Shown here: piece after piece, positions 1-8,373 of the stretch
How positions within the stretch are numbered: position 1 is the first letter of the stretch
Layout: every line of letters begins with the position of its first letter
Assembly (NCBI GenBank): GCA_963663005.2
Contig: CAXXHH010000023.1
Span: 89,166 to 153,165 of the forward strand
DNA from: CAINVV01 sp963663005
GTDB taxonomy: Bacteria > Bacteroidota > Bacteroidia > Bacteroidales > Prolixibacteraceae
Reading direction: 5' to 3'
DNA: 64,000 nucleotides
Position numbers and translations under genes: made by a program
Notes under the pieces: generated by a model
Told to the model about the DNA's origin: nothing
The model's database searches: none
Seen by the model: the letters and a program-made list of their open reading frames with translations, nothing else

Positions 1-41
1 AAAAAATTGCTCAAATTTTTTCTGCATAATATAATTATACT

Positions 42-49
42 TATCTTTG
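42..49 (+). promoter_or_regulatory. Putative -7 promoter box for higBA
   Basis: The octamer TATCTTTG matches the Bacteroidota -7 consensus TAnnTTTG and lies 25 bp before the likely toxin start. At the expected -33 position, 19 bp upstream, the sequence is TTC rather than TTG, so the match is partial. Confidence 0.4.
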
Positions 50-73
50 ACGTTAGTAACGATTGTCGTAATT

Positions 74-355
74 ATGATCTTAAGTTTTGGAGATAAAGAA
101 ACGGAACTGATTTGGTCTGGTATTAGAGTGAAAAATATGCCACTCGAGATTCAAAGTGTTGGCCGGAGAAAATTAAGAATGTTGAATAACTCTCAAACAA
201 TAAATGATTTAAGAATTCCTCCATCTAATAGACTCGAGAAATTGAGTGGTAATCTCGAAGGTTTCTACAGTATTAGGATTAATAATCAATGGCGAATAAT
301 ATTTAATTGGCTTGAAGGGCAATCGGAACAGGTAAAAATTATTGATTATCATTAA
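74..355 (+). CDS. higB: HigB-like toxin of a type II toxin-antitoxin system (RelE/ParE fold)
   Basis: A 93-residue protein of the plasmid maintenance system killer (HigB) family. Known members are ribosome-dependent mRNA endonucleases that block translation when the antitoxin is lost. The family pattern is clear: an N-terminal SFGDKETELIWSG block, a basic RRKLRMLN helix, a PPSNRLEKL loop and the C-terminal YSIRINNQWRIIFNW beta-hairpin ending in IIDYH. I start at ATG 74 because family members begin just before the S-F-x-D-K-E-T motif; an upstream ATG at 47 would add nine non-homologous hydrophobic residues. It lies 13 bp before the antitoxin gene, the toxin-first order usual for higBA. The pair may stabilise a nearby region or be an ordinary chromosomal module. 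Confidence 0.88.
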   Translation: MILSFGDKETELIWSGIRVKNMPLEIQSVGRRKLRMLNNSQTINDLRIPPSNRLEKLSGNLEGFYSIRINNQWRIIFNWLEGQSEQVKIIDYH

Positions 356-368
356 TAATTAATTGATT

Positions 369-668
369 ATGGAAACTTTATCAAATATACATCCCGGGGA
401 AATTCTTTCGGAAGAATTTTTGAAACCAATGAATATTACCGCATACAGGTTGTCAAAGGATATCGGAATTCCACAAACCAGAACTTCCGCCATATTGAAA
501 GGTGATAGGGCAATAACCGCTGACACAGCACTTAGACTGAGTTTGTATTTCGGAACTTCACCTAAATTCTGGTTAGGATTACAGGATGATTATGATTTGG
601 AGGAAGCCTTTAAAAATAATCAAACAGAACTAAATCGGATAAAGAAAAAGGAAGATTACGCCGCCTAA
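369..668 (+). CDS. higA: HigA-like antitoxin, XRE-type helix-turn-helix protein
   Basis: A 99-residue partner of the preceding toxin. It opens with the HigA hallmark HPGEILSEEFLKPMNITAYRL and continues into an XRE helix-turn-helix (about residues 20-70: LSKDIGIPQTRTSAILKG, then DTALRLSLYFGTSPKFWLGLQ). Family members neutralise HigB by direct binding and repress their own operon through the HTH. The start is ATG 369; an in-frame TTG at 363 is possible but adds only two residues. The C-terminus is charged and lysine-rich. It converges with the GH97 gene on the other strand, with 25 bp between the stops and no clear terminator hairpin. Confidence 0.88.
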   Translation: METLSNIHPGEILSEEFLKPMNITAYRLSKDIGIPQTRTSAILKGDRAITADTALRLSLYFGTSPKFWLGLQDDYDLEEAFKNNQTELNRIKKKEDYAA

Positions 669-693
669 CAAACGCTAAATAACATCATCAAAC

Positions 694-2559
694 TCATTTT
701 ACCGGTCTGATCCAAACTGCTTCTCCTCCGGATGCCAGCAGTTTTACATCCAAGATGGTTGATGAATCAACAGTCATTTTCTTAATTGCCACTTTGGTCC
801 GGGTATTCACAGTTGCATCATCAGAATAAACAGTTGCCGTAAACTTCTTTCCTTTCGGCAGAAAGTCCAGCGGAATTTTCAGATTGCGGGCATCCGTGTT
901 TGTAATAGTCCCGATAAACCAGGCATCCCCGCTTTTTCTGGCTACTGCGATGTATTTTGAAATCTCGCCACACAGAACCTTAGTATCGTCCCACACGGTC
1001 GGAATTGCTTCCCAAAATTCAAGTTCGGGTTCGCCCTGATAATCTTCCGGTTTATCGTACCAAAACAGGAACTGGAAAGGGCTGTAAAAGACAACGGGCA
1101 GAGCCAGCTGGTGCGCGGAGGTATTTTGGATGAAACGGGTCGGATGACCAAGTTCTTTCCGGAAATAGTAGCAATAGGTATAATCCGCGGGACCAGCGAT
1201 ATACCTGGTAAATGGCAGCGTGGTATTGTTGTTGGCATCGGGCATCTCTTCATTTCCCCGAACACCTTCCTGTGTGATCAAATTTGGATAGGTGCGGGTG
1301 AATCCGGTAGGCCTGTATTCATCGTGTATGTCGACCATTAACTCATATTTTGCACATTTCCGGATTGCCTCATGAAGCCAGGTTGTCCAGCGGTGCGACC
1401 CCACCTGCACGAAGCCAAATTTAACTCCGGCCACTCCCCACGAATGATACAGCGGCAGGATGGTGTCGAGTTGAGCCGCCAATGCTCTCTGGTTGACATA
1501 CAAAATAACCCCAAGTCCTTTGGATTTGGCATATTTGATGACCTGTTGCAGATCCAGATCGTTTTTTGGATTTCTCCGTGGATCTACATTCACAGTCGTT
1601 GCATCGGAGGCAATGGCATTTTCGAAGCCATACCATCCTGCGTCAAAATGGATATATTGCAAATGGCGGGCAGCAGCGAAATCGACCAGTTTCATTCCAC
1701 CTGCCGTCGAAAGTGAACCTTCGCGCATCACCTTGCCTGGTTTGATCCAAGCGGTGTTTTTAATCGCACAAGGCGGATTCAGATTCAGAATCAAATCATT
1801 GTTGGCAAGTAATTGTCCGGCATTTTCTGCTACCATAATGACTCTCCAGGGCGAGTGAAATGGAGCAATCTCATCCACCTCTCCATAAATGGACGTCTGG
1901 ATAGAGTTGGGTTTGGCCGGGTTTAACCTGAATTTCGTGCGTGCATAATTGGTCATTTCGGCCTCTGCCAGACAAGCAAACAGTCCGTTGGGCAATTCCA
2001 GCGTCAGTGGGCGGTCCGACTCATCCGGCCAACCTTTCAGCGGCATTAACTGGTGCAGCGCCTGTGCCCTGGCCACAAACCAGGCTTTGGTATCCGGTTG
2101 AAAATTAAATTCCGTGCTTTCTCCGGTAATATGCAGATATGAACCTCCATTTACACCTTCCGTAAACTGGTATCTGAAAGCGATACCTTCGTTGTAGGCT
2201 CTCACCTGCAACTGAATGGATTGTTGATCCTTGCCTTTGCGTATAAGTTTGATATCCATTTCGTTGTACGAATCGCGGACAAGCATCCGCTCGCCATATA
2301 CCTGTTTCCAGATAGTATCCTTTTTTGAAAGCAGAATATCTTTTATCTCCAGATTCTTTTTCCAATCGCTGATTCCCAATTCAGAAGCAACTACAACGGG
2401 CTTTCCTGTGAAGGAGACAGTGTACTCGGGAACACCTTCAGCCGTTAGGGAAATAGAAAAGGCAAGCTTGCCATCGGGAGAATTTAGTTCTTTAGTCTGC
2501 TGGGCAACAATAGATTGTATTCCAAAAATAAGACTGAGGAGAAACATCGAGATCTTCAT
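694..2559 (-). CDS. Glycoside hydrolase family 97 (SusB-like alpha-glycosidase)
   Basis: A secreted 621-residue protein with a signal peptide (MKISMFLLSLIFGIQSIVAQ). It has the GH97 layout: an N-terminal beta-sandwich (about 20-290), a TIM barrel (about 290-550) with HFDAGWYGFEN and VDIHDEYRPTGFTRTYPNL, and a C-terminal sandwich. GH97 includes inverting alpha-glucosidases (SusB) and retaining alpha-galactosidases. The motif GVKFGFV has a glycine where retaining members carry the nucleophilic aspartate, and the later stretch EGVRGNEE resembles the SusB region holding catalytic glutamates, so I lean to an inverting alpha-glucoside hydrolase (inference). I start at ATG 2559 because the signal peptide begins there; an upstream in-frame ATG at 2625 would add 22 polar residues. 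No susCD pair is adjacent. Confidence 0.9.
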   Translation of the reverse strand: MKISMFLLSLIFGIQSIVAQQTKELNSPDGKLAFSISLTAEGVPEYTVSFTGKPVVVASELGISDWKKNLEIKDILLSKKDTIWKQVYGERMLVRDSYNEMDIKLIRKGKDQQSIQLQVRAYNEGIAFRYQFTEGVNGGSYLHITGESTEFNFQPDTKAWFVARAQALHQLMPLKGWPDESDRPLTLELPNGLFACLAEAEMTNYARTKFRLNPAKPNSIQTSIYGEVDEIAPFHSPWRVIMVAENAGQLLANNDLILNLNPPCAIKNTAWIKPGKVMREGSLSTAGGMKLVDFAAARHLQYIHFDAGWYGFENAIASDATTVNVDPRRNPKNDLDLQQVIKYAKSKGLGVILYVNQRALAAQLDTILPLYHSWGVAGVKFGFVQVGSHRWTTWLHEAIRKCAKYELMVDIHDEYRPTGFTRTYPNLITQEGVRGNEEMPDANNNTTLPFTRYIAGPADYTYCYYFRKELGHPTRFIQNTSAHQLALPVVFYSPFQFLFWYDKPEDYQGEPELEFWEAIPTVWDDTKVLCGEISKYIAVARKSGDAWFIGTITNTDARNLKIPLDFLPKGKKFTATVYSDDATVNTRTKVAIKKMTVDSSTILDVKLLASGGEAVWIRPVK

Positions 2560-2776
2560 ACGTTCATTTTTTACCTGCAATACGCTATGGTGGCATTTTA
2601 TCCGAATGGGGAATGCCGATCTCATTTGACAGGCGGTTAAAATTTTTCCGTCGAATATAGTTAAAAAAATTCTATGGGATCGGTAATCCGGATTTTGTTG
2701 AGGATTGGCTTCTGTGTACGTTATAATCTTTTGATTCAGGGCATATTCCCAACTTGCAAACTGATTTCAAAATATT

Positions 2777-2806
2777 TTGAAATCTCTGAAATCTTTTATA
2801 GCTTTG
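2777..2806 (+). promoter_or_regulatory. Bacteroidota-type promoter (TTG-N19-TAnnTTTG)
   Basis: TTG at 2777-2779 is followed after exactly 19 bp by TAGCTTTG at 2799-2806. This is the canonical -33/-7 arrangement for the Bacteroidota primary sigma factor, and it lies 46 bp before the FISUMP lipoprotein start. Confidence 0.6.
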
Positions 2807-2852
2807 AGATACCTCCCTAGAATTCATTGGTTTAACCTTTAAGACTAAAGCC

Positions 2853-3836
2853 ATGAAAAAAAATCCACTATTCACACTTTTATTTTTTCCTTTCTGCCTG
2901 ATGTTGATGGCGGCAAGTTGCGACAGTTGTATTCTCGACCCCGAATTGGCGACGATAACCACGGCTTCTGTGAACTCAATTACCGCAAATTCGGCCGTTT
3001 CGGGCGGATCAATTACCGATGATGGGCGGGCAGATATCACAGCCAGGGGCGTTTGCTGGAACAAAGCCGGAATGCCTTCCATCACGGATAGCAAGACCAC
3101 GGATGGCTCCGGTAGCGGAGATTTCACCAGTGCAATCAGCGGACTGGACCCCAATACCTCCTATTTTATACGGGCATACGCCACCAATAAAGCAGGAACA
3201 GCCTATGGCAACGAGCTCACGTTTAAAACGCTGGTTTTAACCGCTACAGACGTCGACGGGAACGTGTATAAAACGGTGACAATCGGTTCACAGATCTGGA
3301 TGGCAGAAAATTTGAAGACTACAAAATACCGTACCGGAGTTTTGATTGGAACCACCACACCTATATTGTTGGATGTGTCAGGGCAGGCGAGTCCAAAATA
3401 TCAATGGTCGTATGGTGGAAATGAGAATAATGTTGCAACCTACGGAAGGCTTTATACCTGGTATGCGGCCAGTGACAGCAGGGGATTATGCCCCACAGGC
3501 TGGCATTTGCCATCGGATGCTGAATGGACAACCCTGAGTAATACGTTGGGCGGAGACAATATTGCGGGAGGCAAGATGAAAGAGGTTGGAACCACTCACT
3601 GGGCAAGTCCCAATGTCGGAGCCACCAACGAAAGTGGATTTACTGCCTTGTCATCCGGATATTTTGTGCAGGGAGTTTTCTATGACCTTGGATCTGCGGG
3701 CGGAGGTTGGTGGAGCAGCACAGAAGCCAATGCCACAAATGCCAATTACAGAGCCTGCGGCGTCACCCATACCCAGCTTTTTAAAGCCAATGTCGGGAAG
3801 TATGTTGGCTGGTCGGTAAGATGCTTGAAGGACTGA
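2853..3836 (+). CDS. FISUMP-domain lipoprotein with N-terminal fibronectin-like module
   Basis: A 327-residue exported protein. The N-terminus is a lipoprotein signal (hydrophobic run, then LMAASC with a lipidatable cysteine near residue 24). Residues about 33-125 form one Fn3-like repeat of the type ending in PNTSYFIRAYATNKAGTAYG. Residues about 130-327 are a Fibrobacter succinogenes major paralogous (FISUMP) domain, with DVDGNVYKTVTIGSQIWMAE, GRLYTWYAA, CPTGWHLPSDAEWTTL and the terminal GWSVRCLKD. Such proteins are common on Bacteroidota surfaces; a carbohydrate or surface-binding role is likely but unproven. A good TTG-N19-TAnnTTTG promoter precedes it. Confidence 0.85.
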   Translation: MKKNPLFTLLFFPFCLMLMAASCDSCILDPELATITTASVNSITANSAVSGGSITDDGRADITARGVCWNKAGMPSITDSKTTDGSGSGDFTSAISGLDPNTSYFIRAYATNKAGTAYGNELTFKTLVLTATDVDGNVYKTVTIGSQIWMAENLKTTKYRTGVLIGTTTPILLDVSGQASPKYQWSYGGNENNVATYGRLYTWYAASDSRGLCPTGWHLPSDAEWTTLSNTLGGDNIAGGKMKEVGTTHWASPNVGATNESGFTALSSGYFVQGVFYDLGSAGGGWWSSTEANATNANYRACGVTHTQLFKANVGKYVGWSVRCLKD

Positions 3837-3882
3837 GATGTGAGAGATGAGACATAAGAGATGAGACATGAGATATAAGGTG
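3834..3882 (+). repeat. Degenerate short-period GAGAT/GAGACAT repeat
   Basis: Immediately after the FISUMP gene the sequence repeats GAGA(C/T)AT-like units with minor variation. It is a low-complexity tract of no evident function; similar G/A-rich tracts occur elsewhere between genes in this window. Confidence 0.5.
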
Positions 3883-4038
3883 CGTCTTGGAAATTGGTAA
3901 ATCCGGTAATGCGATTCCGGAAATCACTTCCAAATTTAAACAGGATGTGATTTGTCGATGGTTTTGTCATGTACACTCAACTCGGATGGCTCCATAAAAA
4001 AACACCTACAAAATATTTGTAAGTGTCTGATTATCCTG

Positions 4039-4111
4039 TGACCCCGGAGGGGCTCGAACCCTCGACCCATTGATTAAGAGTCAATTGCTCTACCAGCTGA
4101 GCTACGGAGTC
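4039..4111 (-). tRNA. tRNA-Lys (CTT anticodon)
   Basis: Reverse-strand reading gives a 7-bp acceptor stem (GACTCCG with CGGGGTC, one G-T pair), the D-arm AGCTCAGCTGGTAGAGCA, a 5-bp anticodon stem with loop CTCTTAA (anticodon CTT), a T-arm with TTCGAGC, and discriminator A. The CCA end is not encoded. Confidence 0.95.
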
Positions 4112-4290
4112 ATTTTTAGAGAGTGCGAATGTACAAAAAATTTTCTTTCTGGCTGGGAATGTGATTAAATTTTGGTTGATTTTATTCGTCTCTCGAGTTC
4201 TCAGCCTATTCTGGTTGGTTTCCAGCGATGAACACTTGTCTTGATTTCACCCCAAACCCCTGAAGTTAGGATAATGGATCAACCGATAAT

Positions 4291-4420
4291 AAGACATCGA
4301 AGAGGTCAAAGGTTTGTAGCATAACGCATTCCTACGAATCTGCGACCCCGGCGGGGTCGAACCTCTCTACCACCTGCCGTTTCCATAACCCTTAAATCCC
4401 TCCGGGATTACGCTTAATTT
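4291..4420 (+). repeat. 130-bp triple-hairpin dispersed element, copy A
   Basis: It contains three short inverted repeats in order: a GA(C/A)CTC-type one (ACATCGAAGAGGT, decayed in this copy), CGACCCCGGCGGGGTCG, and AATCCCTCCGGGATT. The same 130-bp element occurs in the opposite orientation at 55088-55217. Both copies sit near a tRNA gene and beside a fragment of a transposase C-terminus. Confidence 0.75.
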
Positions 4421-4421
4421 A

Positions 4422-4472
4422 TTCTCCCCACCTGAATTAACATTTGATCCGGGGTTAATCGCAAATCATTAA
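4422..4472 (+). pseudogene. Transposase C-terminal fossil (fragment)
   Basis: In frame from 4422 the DNA reads FSPPELTFDPGLIANH and then stops. This matches the tail FSPPEISFDP of the longer transposase remnant at 55238-55411. Only the last 16 codons survive here, directly after the triple-hairpin element. The assignment rests on that internal comparison. Confidence 0.45.
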
Positions 4473-4493
4473 TTGCACATAGTCGACTATCTA

Positions 4494-5291
4494 TCAATCA
4501 AATGCCTTCAGCTGTTTTAGAATATTTTTGGTAATCTCTTTCCTGCACGAACTGAAATTCGGATTATAGGTACTCCGGTCTTTGCTGATGCGGGTGGCGA
4601 AAAACCATACGTTGTCCTTCCCCTCGAGGTAGCCGATCCACCAACCGGTATCTTTCCCACCTAATCTGGACCAGCCAGTTTTCGAACGGATCGTGTATAG
4701 ATCATTTTGCTCCGTTATCATTATCTGCCTGACAATCTGCATATTTCTTTTCGAAAATGGCAGTTTGTCTTCGTAAAGCTTTATCAGAATTTCAATCTGG
4801 TTGACCGGCGAAATAGCCAGCGGACCGAAATTCCAAAAATCCTCACCTTTTTCGGATAAATCGCCATTCCCGTATTGGCTCTTATTCAGATAAGTATGAT
4901 ACTGCGCTCTGCCGATTTTTTCTGCGAGGTCAAGATAAACCCAAACAGCTGATGCCTCAAAGGCCTCTTTGACTGTCAGGTCTCTGTAAATCTCCGGGCG
5001 ATAACCGTAATTGGTGGTATCTGTCTTTCCTGTCCATTTAACCACTTCAGTCTCATCTTTGACAACTTCGGTTTCGAGCGCTATCAGCGTGTTTATCACT
5101 TTAAATGTCGATGCCGGCAGCGTGGCTTTAAAGGCGTCATCCGAATCGCTGTAAAGCCATTTCTTCGCTTTGTAATCATAGATTGTGCAGCTCCCCTGTA
5201 CGGCGCAATCTTTGAAGGGGCGTACCATATCCGGCTGAGAAGCAACTGCCAGACTTAATAGAAGGAGGATTGTCAGAATTAATGGGCGCAT
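4494..5291 (-). CDS. Class D (OXA-type) serine beta-lactamase
   Basis: A 265-residue secreted enzyme with signal peptide MRPLILTILLLLSLAVASQ. All class D landmarks are present: the catalytic S-T-F-K (61-64, where the lysine is normally carboxylated), S-A-V (114-116), Y-G-N (140-142), the conserved tryptophan in DFWNFGPLAIS (153) and K-T-G (204-206), followed by the GKDTGWWIGYLE strand. It therefore probably hydrolyses penicillins; whether it acts on cephalosporins or carbapenems cannot be read from sequence alone. Length is normal for OXA enzymes. It stands alone with no integron, IS or other resistance gene beside it, so it looks like an intrinsic chromosomal gene (inference). An upstream palindrome cluster separates it from the amidase gene. 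Confidence 0.93.
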   Translation of the reverse strand: MRPLILTILLLLSLAVASQPDMVRPFKDCAVQGSCTIYDYKAKKWLYSDSDDAFKATLPASTFKVINTLIALETEVVKDETEVVKWTGKTDTTNYGYRPEIYRDLTVKEAFEASAVWVYLDLAEKIGRAQYHTYLNKSQYGNGDLSEKGEDFWNFGPLAISPVNQIEILIKLYEDKLPFSKRNMQIVRQIMITEQNDLYTIRSKTGWSRLGGKDTGWWIGYLEGKDNVWFFATRISKDRSTYNPNFSSCRKEITKNILKQLKAFD

Positions 5292-5340
5292 AAGAAAGTT
5301 AAAAGTGGAAAGTTAAAAGTGAAAAATTGGGAGTGGAACC

Positions 5341-5453
5341 GTAGGGACGCGTCCGTGACCGTGCAAATTGAGAGTTGAAAGTGGGACGCGTCGTGACGCG
5401 TCCGTGATCGCGAAATTTGAAAGTTGCAAGTAGGGACGTGTCGTGACGCGTCC
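5341..5453 (+). repeat. Cluster of three REP-like palindromes, mostly GTAG-headed
   Basis: There are three copies of a GGACG(C/T)GTCGTGACGCGTCC inverted repeat, at 5341-5360 (partial), 5381-5403 and 5430-5453. The first and third are preceded by the tetranucleotide GTAG; the second has GTGG. Each is followed by spacer text such as CGAAATTTGA or AAATTGAGAG. A fourth copy lies at 59522-59545. A short tetranucleotide plus hairpin is the architecture of bacterial REP elements. Confidence 0.7.
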
Positions 5454-5501
5454 GTGATATCGAAATTTGAGAGTGAAAAATGGAGATATTACCCCCGATT
5501 T

Positions 5502-7112
5502 TTAGACTTTCAGGGTACTGAGAAATTTCGGTGGTTTTCTGTTTTTTGACAATTGCTCATACGCGTAACCGATAGAAATCAGCGATGATTCCTGAAACGC
5601 CTGATTAAAGAAGGAGAGTCCCACCGGCAGTTCATGCACAAATCCCATCGGAACCGTAATGCACGGATATCCGGTGATAGCCGCGGGGGTATAAGCCCCG
5701 TAACCGGTCCAGAAGTCGCCGTTTACTGCATCGTTGCACCAGGCCGTTCCGGTAGCCGGACCGCACAACGCATCCAGATCATTGGCTGTAAATAATTGAT
5801 CGATATACACTTTCAGGTTTTCGAGCTGATGTGCTGCGGCAACATATTCTTTGCTGTCCAGCCCACCCATCAATTCAGAACTTTCCAGGATTTCCTGCCT
5901 GAAAAAGGGCATAACCGTCGTCTCATTCTGGCTATTAAACTGAATTAAATCCTTCAGCGACTTGACCTTACAATTGGCGTTCGACAGATATTTATTGAGC
6001 CCGTCTTTGAATTCAAACTTCATCAGTTCAAATTCTGCCTTTCCAAATTCACCAGTTTTTTCCATGAATTCGACCTCAATAATCGTGGCGCCGGCTTGCT
6101 CCATCTGACTAAGCGCCTGCCTCAAGATTTTGTCAATGCCTTCGTGGTGCTTGAGAAATTTCTTTTCAACACCGATTCGCTTTCCTTTTAGTCCGTTAAG
6201 ATCCAAAAAGAGGGTATAATCTTTCGCAGAATCTTTATTTTTAGCAGCGGATTCATCTGCAGGATCGTTGGCTGCCATGGCATTAAGCATCAGCGCTGCA
6301 TCCGAAACCGTTCGCGCCAGGGGCCCTGCTGTGTCTTGTGATTTTGAAATCGGGATGATTCCGGTGCGGCTTACTAGTCCGATGGTGGGTTTGATGCCCA
6401 CAACGCCATTCATAGAGGCCGGACAGGCAATGGATCCGTCGGTCTCAGTACCAACAGCCACGGCACAAAGATTGGCCGAAACAGCTGCACCAGAGCCTGA
6501 GCTGGATCCGCACGGTGAACGATCCAGGATGTACGGATTCTTGGTCTGACCTCCGCGACTGCTCCAGCCACTGGCCGAACGGGTAGATCTGAAATTGGCC
6601 CATTCGCTGAGATTGGTCTTACCCAAAATTACCACGCCGGCATCCCTGAGTTTTTTCAGCACGAAGGCATCTTCAGAGGCCACGTTTCCAGCTAATGCCT
6701 GTGAACCGGCCGTAGTTTGCATTTTATCACCACTGTTGATATTGTCTTTGATCAGGATCGGAATACCATGCAGCGCTCCTCTGGACTTCCCATCTTTGCG
6801 TTCCTGATCCATGGCCGCGGCAATTGCCAGGGCATCCGGATTTAGTTCTATCACGGCGTTCAGCATCGGCCCGGATTTGTCGATATCCTGAATTCTTTTC
6901 AGGTAAATTTGGGTCAGAGCCACGTACGTCAATTTCCCGCTTTTGACCTTTTCCTGCAATTCGTTAACCGTTAATTCGTCGGGGTTGAAGTCGGTTTCCG
7001 AAGCATTAGTATCCTTTTTTGCCGGCGTATTTAGCTGGCACGATACCAAGGAGATGCTGGCAAGGGAGATGCCGGCCAGTATACCATTTCTAACAAAAAT
7101 TCTTCTGTCCAT
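5502..7112 (-). CDS. Amidase signature family hydrolase, exported
   Basis: A 536-residue amidase. The Ser-cisSer-Lys triad is visible: Lys about 122 in GIPILIKDNI, cis-Ser about 203 in SPCGSSSGSG and nucleophile Ser about 227 in GTETDGSIACPAS, with the 24-residue serine spacing seen in fatty acid amide hydrolase. It resembles GatA by fold, but no gatB/gatC genes are near, and an N-terminal R-R-x-F export signal ending in LVSC suggests a Tat-type or lipoprotein envelope protein, so a tRNA amidotransferase role is unlikely. The substrate is unknown. The gene starts 7 bp after the stop of the enolase-superfamily gene, and the two probably form an operon. Confidence 0.88.
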   Translation of the reverse strand: MDRRIFVRNGILAGISLASISLVSCQLNTPAKKDTNASETDFNPDELTVNELQEKVKSGKLTYVALTQIYLKRIQDIDKSGPMLNAVIELNPDALAIAAAMDQERKDGKSRGALHGIPILIKDNINSGDKMQTTAGSQALAGNVASEDAFVLKKLRDAGVVILGKTNLSEWANFRSTRSASGWSSRGGQTKNPYILDRSPCGSSSGSGAAVSANLCAVAVGTETDGSIACPASMNGVVGIKPTIGLVSRTGIIPISKSQDTAGPLARTVSDAALMLNAMAANDPADESAAKNKDSAKDYTLFLDLNGLKGKRIGVEKKFLKHHEGIDKILRQALSQMEQAGATIIEVEFMEKTGEFGKAEFELMKFEFKDGLNKYLSNANCKVKSLKDLIQFNSQNETTVMPFFRQEILESSELMGGLDSKEYVAAAHQLENLKVYIDQLFTANDLDALCGPATGTAWCNDAVNGDFWTGYGAYTPAAITGYPCITVPMGFVHELPVGLSFFNQAFQESSLISIGYAYEQLSKNRKPPKFLSTLKV

Positions 7113-7119
7113 GTCGTCT

Positions 7120-8373
7120 TTATTTAACTACCTGGTAATTTTTTAAGTACTCCGGATCAACCATCACGCCTGAGCCCGGACCTGTGGGGACTTTTATCAC
7201 TCCGTTATCAATAAACAATGATGATGTTTTGCATTCGATCGGGATCTTACTATTGCCCTTAAACTCATGAAACTGTCCGGCATTTGGAAGAGTCGAAACG
7301 AAATGCATCATATAGAGATATCCGAGTCCGTCGGAAATATGCGGTGTACAAGTTTTACCGAAGGCCGCGCCCATCCTCGCTACTTTCATCGAGCGGATCA
7401 TTCCGCCGAAATAGTAGACGTCGGGTTGAACAATTTGCAATGCATCATGGGCAATAAGCCATCTGAAGTTGTGCATGCTCGACTCCTGCTCCCCGCCTGC
7501 AATCGGGATAGTGAGCGCATCCGCAACCTGTTTGGTCTCCTCATACCAGTCGAACGGAACTGGCTCTTCGTAATGTTCATACTTGTATTCCTGCAGCATT
7601 TTCCCAATCCGTATGGCTTCTTCGGTGTTGTAGGAGCCATTTGAATCGGCATACAAATGCATCTCATCGCCAAAAATTTTCCGAACCAGCGGAATAAGTT
7701 TTACGGACCTGTCGGCCGGAAACTCTGGGTGGCTCATTCGTCCGCCCACTTTAAATTTCAATGCCTTGGTTTTTGACTCTGCCAGCTGCTGCTGAAGATG
7801 TCGCAATACCTCTTCGCCGGAAATATCCCGTTCGCTATTGGCTTGATAAAAGGCTATTTCCGTATGGTGGATATCACCGATCAGGCGGCCGATCGATTTA
7901 CCGGCAATCTTTCCAAGCATATCCAAAATGGCAAATTCTATGGTGGCGACAGGAACCCAAAGGGCATAGCTCTGAAATTTGTAATTACTCTGATATACAT
8001 ATACTTCTTCCAGCAGAGCTTCCAGGTCTCGCGCATCTTTGCCAATAAAATAGGGCTGGAGACGGTTCAGAAATACAGGATAAAAGGTCTTCATCGGACC
8101 ATCATTCGCAAAAGACCATCCTTCTGCACCATCTTTGGAGCGAACCCTGCACAGAAAACTATCCTTATATCTCAGTAATTCAAGTGATTCAATGATGACA
8201 GGGGTTGTAAACAGTGATCTTTTCAGCACCTCCTGCTTTAGAATTCCATCCAATTTTGCATAGTCTGATTCAAGGTCTGTCGAGTGTTTCTCGCCAAAGG
8301 CTGTGTTCGGCAGAGAGGCTGCCAGTCCGCCAACCAATGAAGTGGCTATAAATTTGCGCCGGTTCGTAAGCAT
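7120..8373 (-). CDS. Enolase-superfamily enzyme (mandelate racemase / muconate lactonizing type), Tat-exported
   Basis: A 417-residue protein with a Tat signal (NRRKFIATSLVGGLAASLP). The barrel carries the superfamily set: the lysine pair in KALKFKVGG, and metal ligands in LYADSNGSYN, YEEPVPFD and IAGGEQE, then PDVYYFGGM and PHISDGLG near the C-terminal end of the barrel. Members abstract the alpha-proton of a carboxylate with an active-site base. The exact reaction (dehydratase, racemase or epimerase) is not decided by these motifs. Export of this family is typical in Bacteroidota and Planctomycetota. It is the first gene of a two-gene unit with the amidase downstream. Confidence 0.87.
   Translation of the reverse strand: MLTNRRKFIATSLVGGLAASLPNTAFGEKHSTDLESDYAKLDGILKQEVLKRSLFTTPVIIESLELLRYKDSFLCRVRSKDGAEGWSFANDGPMKTFYPVFLNRLQPYFIGKDARDLEALLEEVYVYQSNYKFQSYALWVPVATIEFAILDMLGKIAGKSIGRLIGDIHHTEIAFYQANSERDISGEEVLRHLQQQLAESKTKALKFKVGGRMSHPEFPADRSVKLIPLVRKIFGDEMHLYADSNGSYNTEEAIRIGKMLQEYKYEHYEEPVPFDWYEETKQVADALTIPIAGGEQESSMHNFRWLIAHDALQIVQPDVYYFGGMIRSMKVARMGAAFGKTCTPHISDGLGYLYMMHFVSTLPNAGQFHEFKGNSKIPIECKTSSLFIDNGVIKVPTGPGSGVMVDPEYLKNYQVVK

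Noticed and set aside
5502..7112. The amidase as GatA of the tRNA-dependent amidotransferase
   Set aside because: It carries an export signal and there is no gatB or gatC nearby; it shares only the amidase-signature fold.
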